Of a DNA stretch of 64,000 nt, positions 22,601 to 33,089 are shown in pieces (positions within the stretch are counted from its first letter, which is position 1; each line of letters begins with the position of its first letter). The notes under the pieces are model-generated. The model was not told the DNA's origin. It saw nothing but the letters and a program-made list of their open reading frames with translations, and did not search any database. A program made the translations under genes and the position numbers. Origin of the DNA: Akebia trifoliata (taxonomy: Eukaryota > Streptophyta > Magnoliopsida > Ranunculales > Lardizabalaceae); contig JADQWC010000730.1 in NCBI GenBank assembly GCA_017979445.1, forward strand, positions 1 to 64,000, in the 5' to 3' direction.

Positions 22601-23559
22601 CTACAAGATCAGTGTCAAGCCCTGACTTCTCTCAATGAAATCATGCAAACACATCTTAATACTGTCAAAGGAATTCAATCAATTCTATCTTTTGGGTTGG
22701 GATTAGAAGGGATCCAATTTTGACTATTTTTGGGTCATCTTCAGATTCGAGATTTGTTGAGTCTGTTTCCTCAACATTTGCTTGAGTTCTTCTTCCTTAT
22801 GACCTTCTACAAGCCATTTAATTTTTTTTTGGCACGTCGACGTCTTGTGCATCAAACTCTTCATCAATCTCCATAAGATCAAAATTGCAATCATTTAGTC
22901 CCATATTCCTAGTCTTAGACAACTTCGCAAGCTTTTGATTTTTTGAATTTTTTTGAAATTTTATTAATTGGGTTGGTGGACCTTCTAAACAAATACCCTT
23001 CGAGGACAAAGGTCAATTAGGATCCTCTTGAGGAAAGTATGAAACTAACAATGTTTTTTTAGGCCATAACAGTCTCAAAGATGACTAGGACGATGTTCTA
23101 GTTGCAAAGAACATTTGTTTCTTTCATAAGGTAGACTACTAAGGGGGAGGGAGCCTCTCCCAACTCAGTTATAATAACCATCACAGAATTGTAATGGTCT
23201 TATAATAGTGATACCTTTCCTAGAGTTAAGATTACAATAGAATCCTAGTCTACACTCGATGTGAAATAAAAATTGTTACTGCTTGTATCATCAGTTTTCA
23301 AGGGCTCTCTTTGCCCAAAGTCCTCCCTGAATAAGTTACTAATGTTGTCTTTAGGGACAACTCATATTCCGGGAGTACTTTTGGTTCTTTCTAACCTTGT
23401 GATAGTAGCTACATTTGTTGGTCATCAGTTAGGATGTCATTACTTATCATTGTATAAGTCGACATGGGGAATGCCTCTCTAATGTGAGGAACCTTCCTGA
23501 GATCCTAAATCTTGGGTTCCCGATGCTTCATCCTTTCTAGCTAAAGCTCTCTCTTCTTT

Positions 23560-24310
23560 GCCTCCATCGCTTACCTATCCTTTCAGGTAGGCTTATAACC
23601 AAGGCCAAATCATGGCATGATTTTTTGAGTTGAAAATCATTCTTCCTATCATTATCACAATTGGTGACAAACTTGGCTTTTTGACCTCTGTACCTTCTAT
23701 AGTGTGATTAACTGGTGTTAGCAATAAACTTTTTACTTTTACTAAAACCAATTTTTGGTTGATGATGAACTTCACCCTTTAGTGAAGAGAGGATGGCACT
23801 GCCCTAGACAAATAGATCCATGGCCTTCTGAGAAGAAAATTGAAAATATTTTGCATGTTCATCACTTCAAAAGTGATTTGGAATGTGTAGGGTCTAATTG
23901 TGACTTGTAAATCAATTTCACCTATTGATTCTCTCTTTGAGCTATCAAAAGCTCAGATTTTCTTAATATTAGGTCTTAAGAGAGATTGGACCAAACCTAA
24001 CTTCTTCAAAGTTTTGCAAGGTCAAAGATTCAATGTAGATCTATTATCTAGCAACATGCGAGCAACGATCATACCCTTGCACATCACTGCGATATGTAGT
24101 GATTTTATGTGACCACATCTCTCTATAGAGTAAATTCATCTTTTGTGAATGTGATGACGTTTGGTGATATGATCATTCCAACTATCTTGCCCAACTACTC
24201 GGATGATGTAGCTTCTATCATGTGTGACTGGTTGAGAATCTTCAATAACGCCTTTTTGTGTTTTTTTAAGCTTTGTAGCAACCCTAGTATCGATACATAG
24301 GCTGGTAATT
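23560..24310 (-). pseudogene. Protease region of Tat-2
   Basis: On the minus strand near 24085-24035 the sequence reads MIVARMLLDNRSTLN, aligned with VARVLIDNGSALN of Tat-1. The Gly of the DNG active site is replaced by Arg. The second half (RPW-type segment) can be traced near 23850-23800. Stops and frame changes break the region. Confidence 0.7.
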
Positions 24311-25413
24311 TATTCAATTACTCTACAAGGCTATATTCACTTGTTCTTAATCAACTTAAAGAAATCTACTACCCCCTTATCTACTATTTTCTTCTTCTTT
24401 TCTACCTATTTCTTATGGTTTTGTTGTGAGTATTGCCTTTCCCTTTCCTTTGTCACTTTTCTCTACCCTGATTTCTATCTCAACTACCTTTTCTTTTTCG
24501 ACTACCTCATTTTCTCTGACTACGGCTACTATGCTGACTATTGCTTGTTCTTTATCGACTGCAACCTTTGCTTCAATCATTTGTTCTGACTATTTCATTT
24601 GCTCTATATCAACAACTAACCCTTTGTCAATTGTCTGTTTGCACCCTTAATTGATTCATTCTACACTTTTTTGCACCTTTGATCGACCTTTTCATTATCT
24701 GCTTCCCTTTCTCGTTCTCAGTCTTCTTCTTATTGTCTTTCCATTTTCCTATTGCCTGCTTTGCAATTGTTTTCATTACTCTTCCCACCATAATAGCGAG
24801 GTCTACATCCTTGGGTGCCTTTTATTTCTCAACTTTTTTTGTCTCATCAACTTTCACTCCTCCTTTTAGGAATACTAGACCCATTTCATAACTATAAGGC
24901 ACAGTCTTATTGGATGCATAAGGGAAGGACTTAAGAGTTTTAAAAGTTAGTTGGGGAAGTTGTGGTTCAACATGAAGGATAAGAGGTGATGGTTGTGTAG
25001 TGGACGACGACGAAATGGGTGTGCGAATGATGAGTGCTAGCAGATTTGAAGGTAATGAGAGTGGTATGATGTTCGATGGAGTGAAGGAATTTAAGGATAA
25101 AATGAGAGGTGGGAGTTTGGAGAAGATGGTAAGGGGTTGAGGATGAGGTCTCCGAACTAGGTGGAGATGTGAATGGGAGTGTTTTTTTTACTTTGAGGGA
25201 GGACAATATTGAATGAGGTATTGGGTTTGAAGTAAACTCTGACGTTTAATCCTAAAAGAATAATCAATTGTGAGGTATCGAAATCTAACTCTTCATTGGA
25301 GATTGTGTGTTACTGTATTTGTCGGCTTTACACCATTTTTGTTACCATTATGAGCGGGAAAGAGATTTTGATTGATATTTTGTTACATTGGTGCTGGTCT
25401 GAACAACATTCGT
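24310..25413 (-). pseudogene. gag C-terminal and linker region of Tat-2
   Basis: The plus strand aligns by eye with the Tat-1 gag-linker region (for example gattgatattttgttacattg near 25370 against gattgatattctgctgagg near 8356). The T/C-rich stretch 24400-24880 corresponds to the Lys/Glu-rich linker of Tat-1 read on the other strand. The plus-strand open frames here are shadows of that composition. Confidence 0.6.
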
Positions 25414-27654
25414 TGTGGTCCCATGAAACACTATACATGTTAGATCTCGAAGCACTAGGTAATGTCCCAAAATTTCTGCCTAGTTTCCTATGTTTATATT
25501 GACTTTCCAAGGCATTCAAATACCTATTTTATCTAATAAACGATATCAATAATACCTTGTACATATATATATATATATATATTGTGGCGCCCCGCCGAAC
25601 ACTAACACAAATCCCCATGTCAGATTTCAAGGTACGAGGTGGCACCTCGAAATTTCGGCATGGTCTCCTCTGTTTATGTTAGCATTCCAAGGCGATTCAA
25701 CCTGCACCTGATAAACGACATACAATCCTGCATATAACAAACAAAATATAATACTAGCGGAAGCCTATACGTCTAATAATGTCCGATAGATCAGAGTGCG
25801 GAAGAAGAAAAATTATATACAGGATTATACAAAATTCCTCACTCTAACATAATTCCTAACACTCAAGACAGAATCCATAAGACTACCTGGAGAAACTGAC
25901 ACCACTAGGGGGTATAGCCCTAATACATACCAGGTGACGTACTCTGGTTGTCTATCTGACCAACCAGATGATCCTCGCTCTTGTTCTACACTTGTTTCGC
26001 CAAGCTTCAGATCTGAAACTAAAAAAAATGGAGAAGGAAAGGGTGAGTAACAATGGTTACCCAGTAAGGAAGCAACAATTTCTGCCAATAACCTCTCCTA
26101 ACATGAACGAATAAACATACTGAATCATTTTAAAATAAACAAAGTTTTACAGAAGAAAATTACGATTAATTGGTACATATAGCCATGGATGAGCAACTAA
26201 ATATTTTAAAACTCACATTACATCGATCAGCAGTACTCACTATAACATTCTCTTTTTATACAAATCTAATTGATCAAATGGAAACAATAAACATGCATTT
26301 CATTTTATATATCAAAATAAGCAACAGATACATAATACACGATGGTGGAGTATTGGAATTAGAGAGTTGGGATTCACGACTGGATCGCTCCCAGTCGGGA
26401 CATGATGTTACAATTCCTTTCTGGCTTTTAGTTCCTGATTTTGTGGCCGGTCGCTGCCCTTACCACGTTTGGTTGACCATTTATCCGGCTCAGGCTGGCC
26501 GTTTGACGTGACCGTAAGCAATGGGTCTCTTTTCGATGTGTCAGAACGTTCGACTACTATAGATTGTTAGTGATCACTGACTAATCATCTTCGTCTATGC
26601 CTATCAGGCGTACATGTGATTCCCAAAGATACAAACATTCGTATACGACCACCTTTACATTACAAGTTCACTGGTAAAGATAGAGAGGAATAAACCCGGA
26701 TTCCAGTTGTGACTCCACTCTCATACGCATCCCATACCACGTATGAGTTTGGTGGTCCCTACCGTACATCCCAGGATAGTACACCACTCCGGATGATATG
26801 ATGCACTATCCCTTCAGGCATTCACAAACTCTTTAACAGCTCCCAAAATAGCTACTTATATATATTATTTTCATTGAAAACAAAAGAGAAATTAACAATA
26901 CAAGGTTGAGAATAGATATCCAGTTTCCTACCATGCAAGTGTGGCCACCCGGCCTAAAATAAATAACATAACAGAGCGCCTCGCGCTAACAGAAAGTAAA
27001 TAAACATGCAACCAGTAACATTATCCCTGGATATCCGTTCACCAACCTGCATACAACACAACAACGTAAAATGCAGACATCACCCCTCGGGTGTGACTCT
27101 GACATTTTACCGTTTCATACCCTTTTTCCCTTTTTCGACTTTTACAGTTTTCAATCTCTTCATAAAATATCCATTTTCTGATATTCATCAACTCAAATAG
27201 GTTCATTGAATATTAAATCACATTTTTCAACTATAGAATTTATTTCTATCAATAATATTGAAAAAAAAATACAAATTTCATATCAAAACGGGGTCCGAGC
27301 AGTGCACAAGACCCAATTTATGGCAATAACCCGTTAAAATACTCTACCCACGTATAATTTGTTAAAAATACAATTAAACATATCAAACATGCAATTTCTG
27401 GCGTGAATTTTGAAATAAACAAAGAATTCTATTTTCGAAAATACATCCAAATTTTTCCAATAAAATCCTAAATGAAATTTTCACAATCTATGATTATTAA
27501 TAGAAATTCAGAGTTCCTTACAATCTCTAAGCGAAAGGATCAAAGCACGTGCACGGAAATCGAGGCGATCGGCACGGAAATCGAGACGGACCGAACTTCG
27601 AAGCGGCTGATTTTTGAAATCGACCTGGTGTTTTGTTGAAGATCTCGATGTGCT

Positions 27655-28015
27655 TGTCTCTTCTCCCTTCTACGGCGAAAGGCGGTTTGACCCCGAAACC
27701 GATGAAAATCGAGGTCGAAGTTACGAAAATCTCCGTATCCAAATACGGCTGATTTTTGACGATATCGGGTGAAATAGAAAGTAAAACGAAGCAAGGTTGG
27801 GTGGGTTTTGTAGAGAATAAGGCTACGGACGTTTCTCCCTTCTGCATCGGAAGACGGTTTGACCTCGAAACGGACGAAATCCGAGGTCAAAGTTTCGAAA
27901 TTTCCGTATCCAAATACGGTTGATTTTTGACGATATCGAGTGAAATAGAAAGTGAAATGAAGAAAGGTTGGGTGGGTTTTGTAGAGAACGTAGCTGCGGA
28001 CCTTTTTCCCTTCTG
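27655..28015. repeat. Tandem repeat of about 180 bp inside LTR copy B
   Basis: Two full units and the start of a third. Landmarks are ctcccttctacggcg / ctcccttctgcatcg / cccttctgcggcg, and ccgtatccaaatacgg followed by tgatttttgacgatatcg. The unit contains the palindrome CCGTATccaaATACGG. Short open frames on the minus strand follow the repeat and are not genes. Confidence 0.85.
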
Positions 28016-28204
28016 CGGCGATCGTCGACGGCGAACTGTTTGCGAAGGATCTGAGGTGGAAGGTCGAAGAGAAAAGAAAAAAAATCGTTTTATATGTCTC
28101 GGTTGTATGGATGCGTTGGGGAAGATGGGTTTAAAAAAAAAAATTAAATTTTTTTTTTATATATAAAAGTTGGGACGAAATTGGTATTTTGTCAATTGTT
28201 TGGA

Positions 28205-28650
28205 TCGTCGATAACTTGATCATTCGGACTCTAAATCTGACAAACAAATACTCTATTTTGCCTAATTTTTCATTCCGGATCTAATGGTATAGTCAATTTC
28301 TACAAATTATGTCTCCATCAAAAATTTACATTTTTAGCCTGACGTGACCCCTAAACTTGATGTCATTTTCGTTTTTGGCGATAATTCGACTTCCTGATCT
28401 CCAAAAATGACAAATAAATAGTCTATGTTGAATAATTTTTCGTTATGAACCCAATGGTATGATCGAATTTTAAAAATTATTGCTCTAAAAAAAATCACTT
28501 TTTTAGCCTGATCCGACCCGGTAATCGAGGATTTTGCAACTTTTATATTCGGACTCGCATTTGAGCGTGCTTACAGGCTAAACTATGTTTTTCGATCATT
28601 TTGAATCTAATGGTGAGGTCAGATTCTATTAAAAATGATCAGAAACATCC
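28205..28650. repeat. Degenerate tandem units (about 170 bp) at the end of LTR copy B
   Basis: Three diverged units share the phrases cggact...aaatctgacaaacaaatactctattttg / gacaaataaatagtctatgttg, then aatggtat(g/a), and ttttagcctgacgtgacccc / ttttagcctgatccgacccg. The third unit is partial. Confidence 0.65.
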
Positions 28651-28742
28651 TAAAATTTTACCCCTAAGTCCCACTTTCAATATTTTTCTCAAAATTTCAC
28701 TATTTATTTTTCCTCGAGATACAAATCAGAAATTTGGGGTTT

Positions 28743-28746
<4 letters not shown>

Positions 28747-28775
<29 letters not shown>
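28747..28775. repeat. (TA)n microsatellite left of the MITE
   Basis: An uninterrupted TA run between the end of LTR copy B and the MITE. Confidence 0.95.
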
Positions 28776-28777
<2 letters not shown>

Positions 28778-29185
28778 GGTCAGGTTCAAGGGCCATATGA
28801 GAAAACATATGTAAAAACTTTCGTTTTTAATAAAATTTTAAAATATGGGTTAGAAATTTTGGATTGAGCTGATTTTTTGTGAGCATGATCTCTATGATTG
28901 GAAGATCATCCAAAAAAAAAATCAACCCAATCTGAAACTTCTAACCCCATTAAAAGTGATTTAGAATGTGGACCGTCGATTTTTTTATCAATTTTTATCA
29001 CTAATTTGTAAATCACTTTTGATGGATTTAGAAGTTTCTGATTGAGCTGAGTTTTCGTGAGGATGATCTTTTCATCATAGTGACCTTCCTTGCAAAAAAT
29101 CAGCTCAATTGAAAACCTCTAACTCTTATTTTGAAAAACAAAAGTTTTTTCATATGTTTTCTCATATGGCCCTTGAACCGCCCCC
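28776..29185. mobile_element. Fold-back MITE (410 bp)
   Basis: The two halves are inverted copies along almost the whole length. The left end GGGGTCAGGTTCAAGGGCC matches the reversed right end GGGGGCGGTTCAAGGGCC. The shared run CATATGAGAAAACATATG follows in both arms, then gattgagctgattttttg, gatcatcc, gaaacttcta and aaaagtgatt, up to a centre near 28982. There is no coding capacity. Both flanks are (TA)n, so the target duplication is either TA-based or unresolved. The superfamily is unclear. Rice Micron elements also sit in (TA)n tracts, but homology was not tested. Confidence 0.85.
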
Positions 29186-29186
29186 A

Positions 29187-29197
29187 TATATATATAT

Positions 29198-29241
<44 letters not shown>

Positions 29242-29265
29242 TATATATATGTATATATATATATG
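29187..29265. repeat. (TA)n microsatellite right of the MITE
   Basis: A long TA run with a few interruptions, continuing into LTR copy A. The minus-strand open frame here (Tyr/Ile-rich) is an artefact. Confidence 0.95.
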
Positions 29266-29725
29266 TAATAGAAAAGTAATAGAAGTCTATATACATATAC
29301 TAACATAAGGTATATCAGAGTGCGGAAGAAGTAAATAATATATAGGATTTTACAGAATCTCCTTTTCCTAATAAAATCCTAACACTCAACCAAAACCTAT
29401 GATACAACTTGGACGAACTAACACTAGTAGTTATAGCCCAATAATCACTAGGAAATGGACTCTAGTCATCTATCTGACCTACCAAATGATCTTCATTAGC
29501 TTATTTTATACCCACCTTGTCAAATGCAAGATCTAAATTTAAAAAAAATGAGAAGGAAATGTGAGTAACACAGGTTACCCAGTAGTTAAACAAATAATTT
29601 CGACTAATAATATTTCTATTATAAACAAGCAAGCATTCTAAATCATTTTAACACATGTAAAATTTTATCGAATAAACTACAATTAAGTGGTATGTATAAC
29701 TAGTAATGAGCAACTAAACAGTCGA

Positions 29726-32700
29726 TGTGGCATCCCGCCAAACGCTAACACAAATCCCAAAGACACCTCGAGGCACTAGGTGGCGCCTTGAAATTTCGGC
29801 ATAGCCTACTTTATTTATGTTAGCATTCTATGGAACACAAAACCTGATAAACTAACATCCAACCAAACTTGAATATAACAAATGCCAAGATTATACAAGG
29901 TACGGAAGATAGTAAGTTACTAACGGCATGAGGTCAGATCAGAGTGCACAAAAGATAAAGATATATATAGAATTACAAAATTTCATCCTCACTCTAACAT
30001 AGACCTATCACTCGGCTCAAAAACTATATACACCTTATAGACACGATGACTCCTAATGGAAATAGTTCTAGTGCTCACTAGGTTGTGGACTATGGTCATC
30101 AGTATGACCCACCAGATGATCCTCACTCGATGGTTCTATGTTTATCTTTTTGGCTGCCAGCTCTGAAATTAAAAAAAATGGAAGGAAAGGGTGAGTAACG
30201 ATGGTTACTCAATAGGTCCACAAATAATTCCAACTAGTAACCTCATCTAACATGATTGAGAAATCATACTGATACATTTCAGAATATGTAAGCTTTACAA
30301 ATTAAACTACGATTAATTGGTACATATAGCTAAGGATAAGCAACAAAACAACTTAAAATCCCACATAGCATTAGTCATTCATACTAATTATACATTTTCA
30401 TTCTTATGCAAATATAATTGACAACATTAAAATAGTAGACATACTTTACAGTTTATAATTCGAAATAAAATAGTAGATACATATTACACAATGGTGGAGT
30501 ACTAGAATTAGAGAGTTGAGATTCATGACTGGATCTATCCTAGTCGGGACATGATGTTACGACTGGACCGACTTGTTTTATGGTCGATCGCTATACTTAC
30601 CACATTGGTGACCATTTATCTGGTTCAAGCGGACTGTTTGACATGAATATAAGTAATGGGTCTCTTTTCGATATGTCGGAACGTTCAACTATTACTACAT
30701 TGTTAATGATCACTGACTAATCATCTTCGTCTATGCCTATCAAGCATGCATGTGATTTCCTAAATAAATACTCCATTCGTATACGACCACCTTTACAATA
30801 CATGTTCACTGATAAAGATAGAGAAAAATGGACCTGGATTCCAGTTGTGATTCCACTCTAATACGCAATACCACGTATGAGTTTGGTGGTCCTTACTGTA
30901 TATCATAAGATAGTACATCACTCTGGATGAGATGACGCATTATCCCTTCAAGCATTCACAGTCTCTTTAACAACTCACAAAATAGCTACTGAATTTAAAT
31001 AAACATGCAACCATTCATTACCCCTGGATATCCCTTCACCAACCTACATACAACATACAATGTAAAATGCTGGCATCACCCCTCGGGTGTGATTCTGACA
31101 TTTTACCGTTTCATCCCTTCCCCATTCTACGGTGTTTTCAATTCCCAACATTTCAAACTAAAACCTTTCTTTTTCAAGCGTTCAACTTCACTTTGATTAT
31201 CCAATAAAAAAACTATCAACTAGTTATTAAAACGGGGTCCCAATAAGTACACAAAAGCAAACGGCCAAAATTGAGAAAGTTGGTGAAAGTTTGGTTAAGT
31301 GTCGAAAACTTAATTTTTCAAAGTTTTTGAAATTGAAAATGGATTTTTGGAAGTGAAAGCCTTGAACACGATATTCGACACCACATAATTTTTATAGTCT
31401 AATTCAAAGTAGCGCGAAAGATATTAACTTTTAAAAATTTGTCGAAAACGAGAAAATTTACGTTTTGTTCTTGAAATCAAAATTTGGATTTTGATCCTTT
31501 GAGATTTGATCTTGAAACCATTCTCATTGTTTCAAAATAGAGGATAAAACCTTAATTTCATTAAAAAATGTAAAGTAAATGGAAAATAAAAATTAAGGAG
31601 GACATTTACTTAAGTATTTTTAATGAAATAAAGGGTAGAAAATCATGTACAAATCATAAGGAACATAACCCAAGAGCCAGAAGCAAGTTTTTTGCAGACA
31701 GTTCTGTTAGTGGCTGTTGGTGGCAAAAGTATCATTCTATTGGTGGAACCAACAGAATGGCCTTTAGCAGGTGTCGGTGGGACTGACAGCTCCTGTCGAC
31801 AGCATTGAACAACTTTGTGAACTTTGGGTTTTCGATCATTTTTCAGATTTTTCTTTCATTGTTCAAACCCTTAGACCCACCCATAGATTTTAATGTTAAA
31901 ACATAATAAAACACATCAAATCTTTATTCCTAATATGAATTGTAAATTAAGCAAAGACTTTTATAATTTGAAACAAACAATAAGTTTTCTTAAAACCTAA
32001 ATGCACATTTTGAAATCTAAAGGTTACCACTACGAATCTAAAGTCCCCTACCTAAGTTTGTGGACGTCGAAGATGGTGAGCTAGTACGAATGATCAAGGT
32101 TTGACGGCACAAGAGACGAGTTTGGACTAGCTTTGGTGCAAAACAAACTAGTTGGTCATGAAACCTTTGATGAAGGTGTCCTTCCTCTTTCAACGATGGT
32201 GGACGACTCCTCTACAACCTTGGATGGGCCTCCAAGTGGGTAGACTCAAACTCTCATGTTGTTTTTAGTGAGGAATCAAGAGAAAGAAATAAAATTGAGG
32301 GTTTAATGGGGTGAGAACGGGAAGTTCGTCAAGGTCGACGATTTTTCCTTCTTCATCGACGATCAATACGGACTTGATTGCGATGAAGGTTGGTGAGAAT
32401 GGGTTGAAATCCTAGAATAGAGAAATGACTGATTTAGGGTTCCTTAGAGAAGAAGAAAAATAAATGAATTTATATTTATATTAATTGTACCTCGCCTCTT
32501 TAACATTTCAATAACTTCAAATATATCCCTCTTATATAAAATTATAATTAAATCTTTTTTTTAAATATTATTTTTATATTTTAATAATAAATATAATAAT
32601 TAAATAATATTTTTTCATATATTTTTCTTTTCTCCATTACATTAAACAAATTCAAACTGTGTACCTCAAAATTTTGAAATTTCTCATTGATTTTTTTTAT

Positions 32701-33089
32701 TGGTTAACATACCCCTTATACCTAAGTTTTCTTGATAAAATTAATATTTTCATAACTTATAATATTAAACTCAGATTTAAGAATGTTGATAGTCTAAACT
32801 ATGTTTTTTCATATTTTTGCACTCAATGATAACGTCTGTTTGATCAAAAGATTTTGTTTTATAAAATTTTGAGTTTTATCTATTTTGACTAAATATTCTA
32901 ATTTTTCAATCATAATCATGGTAAGATTCCCTAAATTGTATATTTTATTTATCAAAGTCTCTTTGTAGTAAATCTTTATTTTAAATTGATAATTTATGAT
33001 TTATTTATTTATTTAAAACTTACTAGGAAAATAGGTCAATATAATTGACTTAATTTCTCAATATACGTAATAAATTTTATGGTGTTACA
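29726..33089 (+). repeat. LTR copy C, probable solo LTR (3364 bp)
   Basis: Starts TGTGGCATCCCGCC and ends GGTGTTACA. It shares with copy D the middle segment with repeated tgtcggtgggac palindromes (31696-31806) and with B and D the cccctcgggtgtgattctga landmark (about 31080). The left flank is LTR copy A and the right flank is an Athila-type pol end; the flanking 5-mers do not match, so it was not placed by one simple insertion into a single site, or a later deletion removed one flank. Confidence 0.75.

Larger units (their letters stand above)
21826..25413 (-). mobile_element. Tat-2: internal fragment of a minus-strand Tat element
   Basis: From left to right it parallels Tat-1 from about 4563 (RT thumb) to about 8390 (gag C-terminus). 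It lacks LTRs, integrase, both RNase H domains and most of gag. The right edge is cut by LTR copy A at 25414. It is much more degraded than Tat-1, with only short open pieces. Confidence 0.8.
25583..28746 (+). repeat. LTR copy B, probable solo LTR (3164 bp)
   Basis: Starts TGTGGCGCCCCGCC and ends GGTTTCACA, with (TA)n on both sides, so a target duplication is plausible but cannot be defined inside the repeat. Shared landmarks with copies C and D: aaatttcggcat near 25650, cagagtgcggaag, gggtgagtaac near 26042, cccctcgggtgtgactctga near 27084 and cctcgagatacaaat near the end. Its last third differs from C and carries its own tandem repeats. The length fits large gypsy LTRs; the family could not be named. 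Confidence 0.8.
25414..29725 (+). mobile_element. LTR copy A (large LTR family), interrupted by copy B and a MITE
   Basis: It begins TGTGGTCCC at 25414 and can be followed to a (TA)n tract at 25562-25582, where copy B is inserted. After copy B and the MITE it resumes at about 29187 with a (TA)n tract, cagagtgcggaagaag (about 29315) and gaaatgtgagtaacacagg (about 29560). It ends abruptly at 29725, where copy C starts. It shares sequence order with copies B, C and D. No internal coding region of the family is present in the window. Confidence 0.7.

Noticed and set aside
24341..24891. Hydrophobic Phe/Ser-rich plus-strand open frames resembling membrane proteins
   Set aside because: They are antisense to the Lys/Glu-rich linker of Tat-2; the composition explains the hydrophobicity.
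26170..26511. 113-aa plus-strand open frame
   Set aside because: Lies inside LTR copy B; the equivalent region in copies C and D is not open, so coding is unlikely.
27527..27890. Two overlapping minus-strand open frames (106 and 116 aa) with similar internal repeats
   Set aside because: They follow the tandem repeat of about 180 bp in LTR copy B in two frames and have no known domain.
29100..29306. Tyr/Ile-rich 68-aa frame
   Set aside because: Translation of the (TA)n microsatellite and the MITE arm.
29726..33089. LTR copies B and C as the two LTRs of one element
   Set aside because: The 980 bp between them is LTR copy A sequence plus a MITE, without primer site, polypurine tract or coding domains, and B and C differ strongly in their last third.
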